Source of the DNA: Rhodobacter flavimaris
GTDB lineage: Bacteria; Pseudomonadota; Alphaproteobacteria; Rhodobacterales; Rhodobacteraceae
Direction: 5' to 3'
Length of the DNA: 64,000 bases
Assembly: GCF_021378075.1 (NCBI RefSeq)
Contig: NZ_JAJUOS010000001.1
Coordinates: 1 to 64,000, forward strand
Positions within the stretch are counted from its first letter, which is position 1. Each line of letters starts with the position of its first letter. The notes under the pieces are model-generated. The model saw only the letters and a list, made by a program, of their open reading frames with translations. It ran no database searches and was not told the origin of the DNA. Positions 1 through 8,456 of the stretch are shown here, in pieces. The position numbers were made by a program, and so were the translations under genes.

Positions 1-100
1 GCGCCGGGGCGGATGCCCCGGCGCCCCCCGCGCCCCCGGGCGCCCCGCAAGCGGGGCGCAACGAAAAAGCCCCGCGCGATGCGCGGGGCTTTTCCTTTTT
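1..100. terminator. Cluster of three GC-rich hairpins, the last a bidirectional terminator
   Basis: Three perfect inverted repeats follow each other: 1-10 with 15-24 (10 bp stem, 4-base loop), 40-48 with 51-59 (9 bp, 2-base loop), and 65-77 with 81-93 (13 bp, 3-base loop). The last is flanked by A-rich sequence on the left and T-rich sequence on the right, so it can act as an intrinsic terminator in both directions. On the minus strand it lies 17 bases past the stop of the Bax-inhibitor-like gene. The first two may belong to a gene that ends left of the window. Confidence 0.75.
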
Positions 101-116
101 CGGTTGCTCTGGCCGG

Positions 117-890
117 TTACTCGCGGTTGCCGAGGAACTGGAGCAGGAACATGAACAGGTTGATGAAGTCGAGATAGAGCTGCAGCGCACCCAGGATCGC
201 GGCCTTGCCAAGGAAGTCGCTGTCCGACTGCGCCAGTTGCAGGTAGGTGTTCTTGATGTTCTGCGTGTCATAGGCGGTGAGGCCCGAGAACAGCAGCACG
301 CCGATTACCGAGATCGCGAATTGCAGCGCCGAGGAGGCGAGGAAGATGTTCACGATCGAGGCCACGATCAGACCCACCAGACCCATCATCAGGAACGAGC
401 CGAAAGCCGACAGGTTACGCTTGGTCGTGTAGCCGTAAAGCGACAGGCTCGCGAAGGCGATGGCGGTCACGAGGAAGGTCTGCGCGATCGACACGCCGGT
501 GAAGACGACAAAGATCGACGACAGCGAGGCGCCCATCAGCGCAGCGTAGGCCCAGAACACCAGCTGCGCGGTCGAGGTCTGCATCTTGTGCAGCGTCGCC
601 GAGAAGGCGAAGACCACGATCAGCGGCGCGAACATCAGCACCCACTTGAGCGGGGTCGTATACAGCGTGACGCCGAACGCGGTAAGGTATTTCGACGCGC
701 CGATCTGCATCGCGGCAGCCGAAGGATCGGTCGTCATCGCCATGTTGGCTAGCATCCAGGCCACCGCGCCGGTGATCAGCATGCCCACCGACATCAGGCC
801 ATAGACCTTGTTCATATGGGCGCGCAGGCCCTCGTCGATCAGTTGAGCGCGCGTTCCGGCGCCAGCGCGCATGGTTTGGAACTCAGCCAT
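117..890 (-). CDS. Bax inhibitor-1/YccA family integral membrane protein
   Basis: A 257-residue protein with about seven hydrophobic segments after a soluble N-terminus of roughly 30 residues. The C-terminal stretch LYLDFINLFMFLLQFLG matches the conserved end of the BI-1/YccA family. Members act in the inner membrane; some are calcium leak channels and E. coli YccA modulates the FtsH protease. The start is supported by GGAGG placed 5 bases upstream. It stands alone, with a terminator directly downstream. The physiological role in this organism cannot be read from the sequence. Confidence 0.93.
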   Translation of the reverse strand: MAEFQTMRAGAGTRAQLIDEGLRAHMNKVYGLMSVGMLITGAVAWMLANMAMTTDPSAAAMQIGASKYLTAFGVTLYTTPLKWVLMFAPLIVVFAFSATLHKMQTSTAQLVFWAYAALMGASLSSIFVVFTGVSIAQTFLVTAIAFASLSLYGYTTKRNLSAFGSFLMMGLVGLIVASIVNIFLASSALQFAISVIGVLLFSGLTAYDTQNIKNTYLQLAQSDSDFLGKAAILGALQLYLDFINLFMFLLQFLGNRE

Positions 891-996
891 TCATACCTCC
901 GTGCATGTCCCTTTCACGGCGCCCTGACGCCGCTTTCCGTTCGAATATTGGGGCAACGCGCTTGGCTTTCAAGAACTTGTGCCCCGAAAATCGCAC

Positions 997-1956
997 TCAA
1001 TCCATCCTGACCACGACCTTGCCGGTCGAACGCCGCGAACGCAGCATTTCCAGCGCCTCGGCGGTTCGCTCCAGCGGCAGCCGGGCCGAGATATGGGGGC
1101 GCAATCCGCCCTCGGCGAACCAGTGAAACAGCGTGCGCATAGAGCCGGTCAGCACGGCCGGGTCCGTCTTGAGGTATCCGCCCCAGTAAAGCCCATGGAT
1201 TTCAAGGTTTTTCACCAGCGCGTGGTTGAGCCGCAGCTTCGGCTGTCCGCCGCTGGCAAAGCCGATCACCAGGTAACGCCCGCCGGGCTTGAGCGCGCCG
1301 AACGCGGCCTCACCAGCCTCGCCGCCAATCGCATCATAGACGACATCCGCGCCACCCACCGCTTTCAGTGCGGCCTTGAGGTCCGGCGTCTCGCTGTCGA
1401 TCAGCACATCGGCACCCGCCTCGCGCGCGATTTCCAGCTTGTCGGCGCCGCGCGCGCAGGCGATCACGCGCGCGCCCATCCGCTTGCCGATCTCGACCGC
1501 CGTCAGCCCCACGCCGCCCGCAGCGCCAAGGACAACAAGCGTCTCGCCCGCCGCCAGCCTTCCGCGCGGCCCGAGCGCCACATGAGATGTTCCATAAGCG
1601 ATCTGGAAGGCGGCCGCCTCGTCAAAGCCCATCGCGTCGGGCAGGGGGGTGCAGCGCACCTCGGCGAAATTGCCCGCCTCGGCCAGCCCGCCCTGACCCG
1701 AGAAGACCGCGACCCGCGTCCCGACCGGCGTCGAGGTGCTTGGCCCGACGGCCACAACTGTGCCCGCCAGTTCCATCCCCATGACGAAGGGCGCCTCTGG
1801 CGTGTCCTGATACTTGCCCTCGATCATCAGCAGATCGGCGAAGTTCAGCCCGCAGGCGGCGATGCGCACCTGCACCTCGCCGGGGCCCGGTGCGGGCAGG
1901 TTCAGATCGACAAGACCAGGAGTGCTTCCGGTAGTGGTGAGCTGGTAGGCGCGCAT
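997..1956 (-). CDS. Zinc-independent quinone oxidoreductase (NADPH-dependent MDR family)
   Basis: The 319-residue protein has a GroES-like N-terminal half and a Rossmann domain with LGAAGGVG at about 143-150, the nucleotide-binding signature of the NADPH:quinone reductase (QorA/crystallin) branch of medium-chain dehydrogenases. The structural zinc cysteine cluster of alcohol dehydrogenases is absent. The reading frame is open about 96 bases further upstream, but the ATG at 1956 has AGGAG at good spacing and begins with the family-typical MRAYQL, so it is preferred. The gene is monocistronic. Substrate is unknown; quinone or enone reduction is a family-level inference. Confidence 0.9.
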   Translation of the reverse strand: MRAYQLTTTGSTPGLVDLNLPAPGPGEVQVRIAACGLNFADLLMIEGKYQDTPEAPFVMGMELAGTVVAVGPSTSTPVGTRVAVFSGQGGLAEAGNFAEVRCTPLPDAMGFDEAAAFQIAYGTSHVALGPRGRLAAGETLVVLGAAGGVGLTAVEIGKRMGARVIACARGADKLEIAREAGADVLIDSETPDLKAALKAVGGADVVYDAIGGEAGEAAFGALKPGGRYLVIGFASGGQPKLRLNHALVKNLEIHGLYWGGYLKTDPAVLTGSMRTLFHWFAEGGLRPHISARLPLERTAEALEMLRSRRSTGKVVVRMD

Positions 1957-2310
1957 CGGGGCTCCTGTAGGGTAGGTGGACCGTTCGGGCGCGACCTTAG
2001 CGGCTTGCCCGGCCGCGGGCCAGCCCGTCGGCCGCCGTAAAGAGCAAATCAACCATGACGTTATTTTCTGTCAGGAAGAGGTATCTGATTCGCGAAATTT
2101 GGTGCAAAATCGAACACACGCAGCGCGCGAGTATCGATTTGGACAGTCTCTCTCTGGTCGCGAGAGGCGATTTTTCCGCATTTCGCGGATTTCACGGAAT
2201 GCGGGCTACCGTTCGGCCTGTCTTTTTAGACAGGTTGGTGCATTTCGAACGGAAATTCCCGTCATGCGCGTGTTAGCTTGAGGCCAGTTGGTGGTTTGAG
2301 GACGATTTTT
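1957..2310. other. 354-base intergenic region with a nested hairpin, no gene seen
   Basis: This gap separates two divergent genes. It is less GC-rich than its neighbours. It holds a perfect hairpin CCTGTCT-TTTT-AGACAGG at 2217-2234, enclosed by a second pair CCGTTCG (2209-2215) and CGAACGG (2246-2252), so an RNA from here could fold into a nested 44-base structure. It lies about 60 bases before the HTH gene and could be part of that gene's leader or a small RNA. No open frame with a ribosome binding site was convincing. Confidence 0.5.
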
Positions 2311-2673
2311 ATGAAACATCCCGTAGATGTCCACGTGGGGAAGCGCATCCGTCATCGTCGCTGGATGATCGGCATGACGCAGCAACAATTGGCCGACAAG
2401 GTCGGCATCAAGTTTCAGCAGATCCAGAAATATGAAACCGGTATGAACCGGGTCTCGGCGTCGCGTCTTTGGGACATCGCCGATGCGGTCGAGGTTCCGA
2501 TTTCCTTCTTCTTCGAGGGGCTTTCCGGTGAGGCCGCTCCGGCGCGTGAAGTCTCGGGCGATATTCTTGCCGATAAGGAGGCGCTGGCGCTTGTGCGGTC
2601 CTATTACGCGATCCCCGAGGCGCAGCGGCGTCGGCTGTTCGAGTTGGCCAAGGTGCTTTCGGACGCGGCCTGA
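2311..2673 (+). CDS. XRE-family helix-turn-helix transcriptional regulator
   Basis: A 120-residue protein with a Cro/C1-type HTH domain at about residues 10-66 (IRHRRWMIGMTQQQLADKVG followed by FQQIQKYETG), then a short C-terminal tail. This layout resembles rhizobial PraR/PhrR-type regulators. The frame is open 33 bases upstream, but the ATG at 2311 follows GAGG at normal distance and gives the usual N-terminus. A hairpin with a T-run follows the stop, so it is probably transcribed separately from the phosphatase downstream. Target genes are unknown. Confidence 0.9.
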   Translation: MKHPVDVHVGKRIRHRRWMIGMTQQQLADKVGIKFQQIQKYETGMNRVSASRLWDIADAVEVPISFFFEGLSGEAAPAREVSGDILADKEALALVRSYYAIPEAQRRRLFELAKVLSDAA

Positions 2674-2710
2674 ACATTACGAGTATCGACGGGTGCTTGA
2701 CCCGTATGAA

Positions 2711-2736
2711 GGGGGCGGTTACCGCTCCCTTTATTC
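2711..2736 (+). terminator. Probable terminator after the HTH gene
   Basis: GGGGGCGG (2711-2718), a three-base loop and CCGCTCCC (2722-2729) form an 8 bp stem with one G-U pair, followed by TTTATT. A second hairpin, ACGGGT/ACCCGT at 2689-2705, lies just before it. Confidence 0.55.
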
Positions 2737-2758
2737 ATTTCCGAACCCGGAGGATGCG

Positions 2759-3580
2759 ATGAGCCGGAACCTGAGCGCGGCGGAAAAGGCCGAAGTTATC
2801 GAAATTGCGCAGGAATTGGCGGATGTTGCGCGGGTTGAGACGTTGTGCCACTTCCGCACCGATGGCGGTCTGGACGCGGAAAACAAAGAGGTCGCGCGGT
2901 TCGATCCGGTCACCGTGGCCGACCGCGCCGCCGAGGCCGCGATGCGCGAGATCCTGGTGCGCCGCCGTCCGCAGGATGGCATCTATGGCGAGGAGTTCGG
3001 GATCGAGCGGGGGCGCTCGGGCCTGACCTGGGTGCTCGATCCGATCGACGGGACGCGCGGCTATATGTCAGGCACGCCGACCTGGGGGGTGCTGATCGCG
3101 CTTGCCGAAGAGGGCGAGGGCGCCCCCAAGGCTCCGCTGCTGGGGGTGATCGACCAGCCCTATATCGGTGAGCGGTTCATTGGCGGGCTCGGGTTGGCGC
3201 AAAGTGTCGGCCCGATGGGCGAGCGCGCGCTGAAGGCGCGGGCAACGCGCGCGCTTTCGCAGGCGACGCTGTTTTCGACCTTCCCCGAGGTGGGCACAGC
3301 CGAGGAGGGAGCAGCGTTCGCGCAGCTATCCCGGCAGGTGCGGCTGACCCGTTATGGCACGGATTGCTACGCCTATGCGCTGATCGCGGCGGGGCAGATC
3401 GATCTGGTCGTCGAAGCCGGTTTGCAACCCTACGATGTGCAGGCGCCGATCGCGGTGATCGAGGCGGCGGGCGGGATCGTCACCAACTGGCAGGGCGGGC
3501 CTGCCTGGGCGGGCGGTCAGGTTCTGGCAGCGGCGAATGCCGAGCTGCATGCCGCTGCCATGGCGGTTCTGAACGGCTGA
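2759..3580 (+). CDS. hisN: Inositol-monophosphatase-family phosphatase, probable histidinol-phosphatase
   Basis: A 273-residue member of the metal-dependent IMPase fold. DPVTVAD sits at 49-55, the metal ligand motif GEEF at 77-80, and the diagnostic WVLDPIDGT at 92-99; the C-terminal YDVQAPIAVIEAAGG supplies the last metal aspartate. The closest recognised type is the HisN-like histidinol phosphatase, which removes phosphate from L-histidinol phosphate in histidine synthesis. Inositol- or other sugar-phosphate activity cannot be excluded. The ATG at 2759 follows GGAGG and is far better than the open frame upstream. An intergenic repeat element follows the gene. Confidence 0.88.
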   Translation: MSRNLSAAEKAEVIEIAQELADVARVETLCHFRTDGGLDAENKEVARFDPVTVADRAAEAAMREILVRRRPQDGIYGEEFGIERGRSGLTWVLDPIDGTRGYMSGTPTWGVLIALAEEGEGAPKAPLLGVIDQPYIGERFIGGLGLAQSVGPMGERALKARATRALSQATLFSTFPEVGTAEEGAAFAQLSRQVRLTRYGTDCYAYALIAAGQIDLVVEAGLQPYDVQAPIAVIEAAGGIVTNWQGGPAWAGGQVLAAANAELHAAAMAVLNG

Positions 3581-3589
3581 GCGGGGACA

Positions 3590-3640
3590 GGGGGCGCTGC
3601 CCCCTCGGCCTTGCGGCCTCACCCCCGAGGTATTTCGACA
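3590..3640 (+). repeat. Dispersed GC-rich intergenic element, copy 1
   Basis: The sequence GGGGGCGCTGCCCCC (a 6 bp stem) is followed, after a second small hairpin, by CCCCCGAGGTATTTCGACAAG. Related copies lie at 8359, 19749, 35488 and as an inverted pair at 52094. The hairpin may terminate hisN transcription. The right end runs into the ribosome binding site of the next gene. Confidence 0.7.
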
Positions 3641-3656
3641 AGGAGAAGGGGCGGTC

Positions 3657-4994
3657 ATGCGCGAGGTTCTGATCCGGGGTGCCGAGGTCGTGGTGACGAT
3701 GGACGGCGCGCGGCGTGAGCTGGCCGGGGCGGATGTGCTGATCCGCGACGGGGTGATCGCGGCCGTGGGCATGGGGCTGGCAAGCTCGGGCGAGGTGTTG
3801 TTGGCGCGCGGTTGCGTGGTGACGCCGGGGCTGGTGAACACGCATCACCATCTTTACCAGACCCTGACGCGCGCGGTGCCGGGCGGGCAGGATGCGCTGC
3901 TCTTTGGCTGGCTCAAGACGCTTTACCCGATCTGGGCGAAGATGGGGCCCGAGGAGATCCGGGTCTCGGCCTTGATCGGTCTGGCAGAGCTGGCGCTGAC
4001 GGGCTGCACACTGAGTTCGGACCACCTCTATCTTTACCCGAACGGTGCGCGGCTCGAAGATACAATTCATGCGGCGGGCGAGATCGGGCTGCGCTTTCAC
4101 CCGACGCGCGGGGCGATGAGTATTGGCGAGAGCGCGGGGGGATTGCCGCCCGACAGCCTCGTCGAGCGCGAGGCTAATATTCTGAACGACTGCATCCGGG
4201 TGATCGACGGCTTCCACGATGCCTCGGAAGGGTCGATGTGCCGGGTTGGCGTGGCGCCGTGCTCGCCCTTTTCCGTGTCGCGCGGGTTGATGAAGGATGC
4301 GGCTGATCTGGCGCGCGACAAGGGCGTGATGCTGCACACCCATCTGGCCGAGAATGACGAGGATATCGCCTATTCGCTGGCGCAGTTCGGCTGTCGGCCG
4401 GGGCAATATGCCGAGGACCTGGGTTGGACCGGGGCTGACGTATGGCACGCGCATTGCGTCAAGCTGGATGGGGCTGAGATCGACCTGTTTGCGCGCAGCC
4501 GCACGGGCGTCGCGCATTGCCCCTGCTCGAACTGTCGTCTTGGGTCTGGGATCGCACCGGTCCGCGCGATGCGGGATGCGGGCGTGAAGGTGGCGCTTGG
4601 GGTGGACGGGTCGGCCTCGAACGACGCGGGCAGCCTGATTGCCGAGGCGCGGCAGGCGATGTTGTTGCAGCGCGTGCAGAATGGCGCCGATGCAATGAGT
4701 GTGCGCGAGGCGCTGGAGATTGCGACGCTTGGCGGGGCGCAGGTGCTTGGGCGGTCCGATTGCGGCAGTCTTGAGGTGGGAAAGCGCGCCGATGTCGCGA
4801 TCTGGGATGTCTCGGGGCTGGAGTCTGCCGGGGCCTGGGATCCGGTCGCGGCGCTTTTGCTGGCCGGGCCGCCGCGCGTGCGGCATCTGTTTGTCGAGGG
4901 GCGGCAGGTGGTGCGCGACGGGCAGATCATCACCATCGACCTGCCCCGCGTGATCGAGACCCAGAACCGCCTTGCGCGCCAGCTGGCCGGTTAA
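3657..4994 (+). CDS. 8-oxoguanine deaminase (amidohydrolase superfamily)
   Basis: A 445-residue amidohydrolase of the SsnA/AtzB-like group. The metal motif HxH is at residues 63-65 (NTHHHLYQTL), further ligands appear in LHTHLAE and WHAHCVKL, and the catalytic aspartate in LGVDGSASND. The SSDHLYLYP segment and GVDGSASND are typical of proteins annotated as 8-oxoguanine deaminase, which convert 8-oxoguanine to urate and ammonia in the cytosol. Start supported by AAGGAGAAGG. It faces guanine deaminase tail to tail, overlapping by four bases, which supports a joint role in purine salvage and clean-up of oxidised bases. A related aminohydrolase activity is possible. Confidence 0.87.
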   Translation: MREVLIRGAEVVVTMDGARRELAGADVLIRDGVIAAVGMGLASSGEVLLARGCVVTPGLVNTHHHLYQTLTRAVPGGQDALLFGWLKTLYPIWAKMGPEEIRVSALIGLAELALTGCTLSSDHLYLYPNGARLEDTIHAAGEIGLRFHPTRGAMSIGESAGGLPPDSLVEREANILNDCIRVIDGFHDASEGSMCRVGVAPCSPFSVSRGLMKDAADLARDKGVMLHTHLAENDEDIAYSLAQFGCRPGQYAEDLGWTGADVWHAHCVKLDGAEIDLFARSRTGVAHCPCSNCRLGSGIAPVRAMRDAGVKVALGVDGSASNDAGSLIAEARQAMLLQRVQNGADAMSVREALEIATLGGAQVLGRSDCGSLEVGKRADVAIWDVSGLESAGAWDPVAALLLAGPPRVRHLFVEGRQVVRDGQIITIDLPRVIETQNRLARQLAG

Positions 4995-6271
4995 CGCAGC
5001 TTTTTGCCGTTCACCCAGACGCTGGAGATGGCGCGGTCGTCGCCCATCATGATCGTGGGGAAAAGCGCCTCCCAGAAGCTGTCGGCACGGGTGCTGCGCT
5101 GCGCGATCACCGGGGTCGAGGCGAGGTCGAGCACGATCAGGTCGGCTTCCATACCCGGTGCAATATTGCCGATCCGGTCGCCCACCCGCAGCGCCTTGGC
5201 CGAGGCGCCGGTCGCCAGCCACCACAGCTGCGCGGGGTGCAGCGGGTTGTGGCGCAGCTGCGCGATCTCATAGGCGGCGGCCATGGTGCGCAGCATCGAG
5301 AAGTTCGACCCGCCCCCGGTATCGGTTGCCAGCCCCACTCGCAGGCGCGGCGCAAGGTGGGCCATGTCAAAGAGCCCCGAGCCGATAAAGGTGTTCGAGG
5401 TCGGACAATGCACCAGCGCGGCCCCCACCTCGGTCAGCCGGTCGATCTCGCGCGATTCCAGGTGGATCGCGTGGCCGTACAGTCCGTTCGGACCCAAAAG
5501 GCCGAACGCCTCGTAGGTGTCGAGATAGTCGCGCGCCTCGGGGAAGAGGCCCTTGACCCATGCGATCTCGTCCACCTGCTCGCTCAGGTGGGTCTGCATC
5601 AGGCAGTCGGGATGCTCGGCCCAAAGCGCGCCGAGGGCCTCAAGCTGCGCGGGCGTCGAAGTGGGCGAGAAGCGCGGCGTGATGACATAGGAGAGGCGCG
5701 CGCGGTCATGCCAGCGTTCCAGCAGCGCCTTCGAGAAGTCATAGGCGCGGGCAGGGGTGTCGCGCAGCCCCTCGGGGGCGTTACGATCCATGCAGGTCTT
5801 GCCCGCGAAGGCGCGCATCCCGCGCGCCTCGGCGGCGGTGAAAAAGGCGTCCACGCTTTCGGGATGGATGGTGCAATAGCTGCACATCGAGGTCGTGCCG
5901 TGATCCAGCGCGAGGTCAAGGTAGGTGTCGGCCACCCGCGCGGCATAGGTCGGATCGCCGAAGCGCATCTCTTCGGGGAAGGTATAGGCGTTCAGCCAGT
6001 CGATCAGGCGCTTGCCCCAGCTCGCGATGATCGCGGTCTGCGGGTAATGCACATGGGCGTCGATGAACCCGGCCGAGATCAGTCCGGCGCCGTAGTCATG
6101 CACCTGCGCCTGCGGATAGGCCGCGCGCATCGCGGCCGCCTCGCCCAGTGCCACGATCCGGCCATCGGCGACCAAGACGCCACCCTGCGCGATGTGATGC
6201 GCGACCTCGGGGCCGTCCCGCAGTGGGTCGCCCGAGAAATGGATCACCTGTCCCAGCAGCAGTTCGGTCAT
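4991..6271 (-). CDS. guaD: Guanine deaminase
   Basis: A 426-residue amidohydrolase that deaminates guanine to xanthine. The zinc motif HVH is at residues 73-75 (GFIDAHVHYPQT), with later ligands in MQTHLSEQ and YGHAIHL, and the conserved LVHCPTSNTFIGSGLF and ATDTGGGSNFSML segments of the GuaD family. Length is normal. The stop codon is shared with the convergent 8-oxoguanine deaminase through the palindrome TTAA at 4991-4994, so the two transcripts must overlap or end inside each other's gene. Together they channel guanine and 8-oxoguanine into xanthine and urate. Confidence 0.93.
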   Translation of the reverse strand: MTELLLGQVIHFSGDPLRDGPEVAHHIAQGGVLVADGRIVALGEAAAMRAAYPQAQVHDYGAGLISAGFIDAHVHYPQTAIIASWGKRLIDWLNAYTFPEEMRFGDPTYAARVADTYLDLALDHGTTSMCSYCTIHPESVDAFFTAAEARGMRAFAGKTCMDRNAPEGLRDTPARAYDFSKALLERWHDRARLSYVITPRFSPTSTPAQLEALGALWAEHPDCLMQTHLSEQVDEIAWVKGLFPEARDYLDTYEAFGLLGPNGLYGHAIHLESREIDRLTEVGAALVHCPTSNTFIGSGLFDMAHLAPRLRVGLATDTGGGSNFSMLRTMAAAYEIAQLRHNPLHPAQLWWLATGASAKALRVGDRIGNIAPGMEADLIVLDLASTPVIAQRSTRADSFWEALFPTIMMGDDRAISSVWVNGKKLR

Positions 6272-6408
6272 TCGCGCCTCCGTTTGGGGCCATGCTAGGG
6301 GTTTGCCCGGGGCGCGGCAATCGCCTGCGCGCGGCGGGTTTTTCCGCGCCTCCCCCTGTTGCGCGCGCTCCGCCTTCGCTATGGTGCGCGCAAATTGCAG
6401 GGGGTGGC

Positions 6409-7794
6409 ATGGCGGAAGAACGGGCCGAAGAGCACGAACGCGAAGAGGAAGACTATCGTCTGGACGGCGATCTCGTCGATCTGATCCTCGAAGCTGCCGA
6501 GGCGGGCGATGCCGAACGCCTCACCGCGCTTATGGAGCCCCTGCACGCCGCCGACATCGCCGACCTTCTCGAACAGGTCGGCGGGGCCGAGCGCCGCGCC
6601 ATCGTGCGTCTTTACGGGCGCGAGATGGACGGCGAGATCCTGACCGAGATCGACGAGTCGATCCGTGAAGAGGTCATCGAGGCGCTGCCCAAGGACGTTC
6701 TGGCCGAGGCGGTCCGCGAGCTTGATTCGGATGACGTCGTTGACCTGATCGAAGACCTCGAAGAGCCGCAGCAGGAAGAGATCCTCAAGGTTCTCGACGA
6801 AACCGACCGTGCCGCGGTCGAGCAATCGCTGACCTACCCGGAATATTCGGCCGGCCGTCTGATGCAGCGTGAGGTCGTGACCGCGCCCGAATTCTGGACG
6901 GTGGGCGAGACCATCGACTTCCTGCGCCGCGAGGAAGACCTGCCAGACCAGTTCTATCACGTCATCCTTGTCGATCCGGGCCACCATCCGATCGGTTATG
7001 TGACGCTGGGCAAACTTTTGGCCTCGAAGCGCGATCTGGCGCTGAAGGAGATTACCGAGGACAGCTTCCGCACCATCTCGGCCTGGCAGGAAGAGGGCGA
7101 CGTTGCCTATGCCTTCAACCAGTATCACCTGATCTCGGCCCCGGTCGTGGATGACGATGACCGCCTTGTGGGCGTGATCACCATCGACGACGCCATGGCC
7201 GTTCTGGACGAAGAGCACGAGGAAGACATCCTGCGTCTGGCCGGTGTGGGCGACGAGAGTGCGATCTCGGATACCGTGATCGAGACAGTGCGCCAGCGCC
7301 TGCCGTGGCTGTTCGTGAACCTGCTGACGGCGATCCTGGCCTCGGGCGTGATCGCGGTGTTCGAGGGCACGATCGAGCGGCTGGTAGCGCTGGCGGTGCT
7401 GATGCCCATCGTAGCCTCGATGGGCGGCAATGCGGGCACGCAGACGCTGACCGTGGCGGTGCGCGCGCTGGCCACGAAGAACCTGACCGAAAGCAACGTG
7501 TGGCGCGTCGTGCGACGCGAGGCTTTCGTGGGCTTGTTCAACGGTCTCGCCTTTGCCGTGGTAATGGGGTTCGTTGCCTGGGTGTGGTTTGACACCGCCA
7601 GTCTGGGCCTCGTGATCGGCGCGGCGATGGTGATCAACCTGTTTGTCGCTGCGGTTGCGGGCATTCTGGTGCCGCTGGCGCTTGAGAAGCTGGGTGCGGA
7701 CCCTGCGCTGGCCTCGGGAACCTTCGTGACCACCGTGACCGATGTGGTGGGCTTTTTCGCCTTCCTAGGCCTTGCCGGAGTGATGTTGCTGTGA
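6409..7794 (+). CDS. mgtE: Magnesium transporter MgtE
   Basis: A 461-residue inner-membrane magnesium channel. The N-terminal helical MgtE_N domain is very acidic (residues 1-130), followed by a pair of CBS domains at about 140-265, a linking helix, and five transmembrane segments from about 290. The pore signature MPIVASMGGNAGTQT is intact. The ATG at 6409 gives the normal N-terminus; the frame is open upstream but has no good start. The next gene starts at a GTG that overlaps the stop by four bases, so the two are cotranscribed and translationally coupled. Confidence 0.94.
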   Translation: MAEERAEEHEREEEDYRLDGDLVDLILEAAEAGDAERLTALMEPLHAADIADLLEQVGGAERRAIVRLYGREMDGEILTEIDESIREEVIEALPKDVLAEAVRELDSDDVVDLIEDLEEPQQEEILKVLDETDRAAVEQSLTYPEYSAGRLMQREVVTAPEFWTVGETIDFLRREEDLPDQFYHVILVDPGHHPIGYVTLGKLLASKRDLALKEITEDSFRTISAWQEEGDVAYAFNQYHLISAPVVDDDDRLVGVITIDDAMAVLDEEHEEDILRLAGVGDESAISDTVIETVRQRLPWLFVNLLTAILASGVIAVFEGTIERLVALAVLMPIVASMGGNAGTQTLTVAVRALATKNLTESNVWRVVRREAFVGLFNGLAFAVVMGFVAWVWFDTASLGLVIGAAMVINLFVAAVAGILVPLALEKLGADPALASGTFVTTVTDVVGFFAFLGLAGVMLL

Positions 7795-8345
7795 GCCTGA
7801 CCGAGCAGAAAGCCGAGGCGCGCCGCGCCGCATTCGCCGCGCGCAAGGCCGCCAATGCCGAAGGGCCGGGCCGCGCGCCCGAGATCTTGGCCGAAGTGCT
7901 GGCCGGCTGCGGCTCGGCCCCGCTTGCAGGCTACATGCCGATCCGCACCGAGATCGACCCGCTGCCGGTGATGGCCCGACATACCGGCCCGGTCGGGGTG
8001 CCGGTCATTCAGGGGCCGGGGCGGCCCTTGGTGTTTCATCGCTGGACGCCGGGCTGTGCCATGGTCGCGGGCGAGTTTGGTGCGCTGATCCCCGAGGCTG
8101 CCGATCCGATCGTGCCGCGCATCCTGATCGTGCCGATGCTGGCCTTCGATCAGCGCGGGTATCGGCTGGGCTATGGTGGCGGGTTCTATGACCGAACGCT
8201 GGAGATGCTGCGCGCCTCGGGCCCGGTGATCGCCATCGGCTATGCCTATGCCGCGCAGGAAGTGGCTGAGGTGCCGATCGAGCCGACCGATCAGCCGCTT
8301 GATCTGATCGTGACCGAGGCTGGAATTCTGGCGCCCGCGCCTTGA
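7791..8345 (+). CDS. 5-formyltetrahydrofolate cyclo-ligase
   Basis: A 184-residue protein of the YgfA/MTHFS family, which converts 5-formyl-THF to 5,10-methenyl-THF with ATP. The signature RLGYGGGFYDRTL lies near residue 125 and the C-terminal DLIVTE strand is present. It starts with GTG, sharing GTGA with the mgtE stop. In many proteobacteria this gene sits beside 6S RNA; here there is no room upstream and I saw no 6S-like structure in the 110 bases downstream, which hold a repeat element instead. Confidence 0.92.
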   Translation: MSLTEQKAEARRAAFAARKAANAEGPGRAPEILAEVLAGCGSAPLAGYMPIRTEIDPLPVMARHTGPVGVPVIQGPGRPLVFHRWTPGCAMVAGEFGALIPEAADPIVPRILIVPMLAFDQRGYRLGYGGGFYDRTLEMLRASGPVIAIGYAYAAQEVAEVPIEPTDQPLDLIVTEAGILAPAP

Positions 8346-8358
8346 GGCTGGCCAGTCG

Positions 8359-8413
8359 CCGGGGGCTTCGCGCCCCCGGACCCCCGCGGGATATTTGCGC
8401 AAAGCCGAAAGGG
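8359..8413 (+). repeat. Dispersed GC-rich intergenic element, copy 2
   Basis: CCGGGGGC-TTCGC-GCCCCCGG (8359-8379) forms an 8 bp stem and is followed by ACCCCCGCGGGATATTTGCG and CAAAGCCGAAAGGG. The CAAAGCCGAAAGG end is nearly the same as in the copies at 52094-52226. It fills the gap between the cyclo-ligase and the next gene. Confidence 0.75.
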
Positions 8414-8456
8414 AAAGGGTTTGCGCTTTTGGGGCGCCGGGGCTAGGGAATGGGCC

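Noticed and set aside
3480..5225. 581-codon minus-strand frame over the 8-oxoguanine deaminase gene
   Set aside because: Its product is Arg/His/Pro-rich shadow sequence with no domain, and the plus strand carries an intact enzyme with all metal ligands.
8346..8456. 6S RNA next to the 5-formyl-THF cyclo-ligase gene
   Set aside because: The gap is too short for about 160 bases of 6S RNA and is filled by a repeat element.
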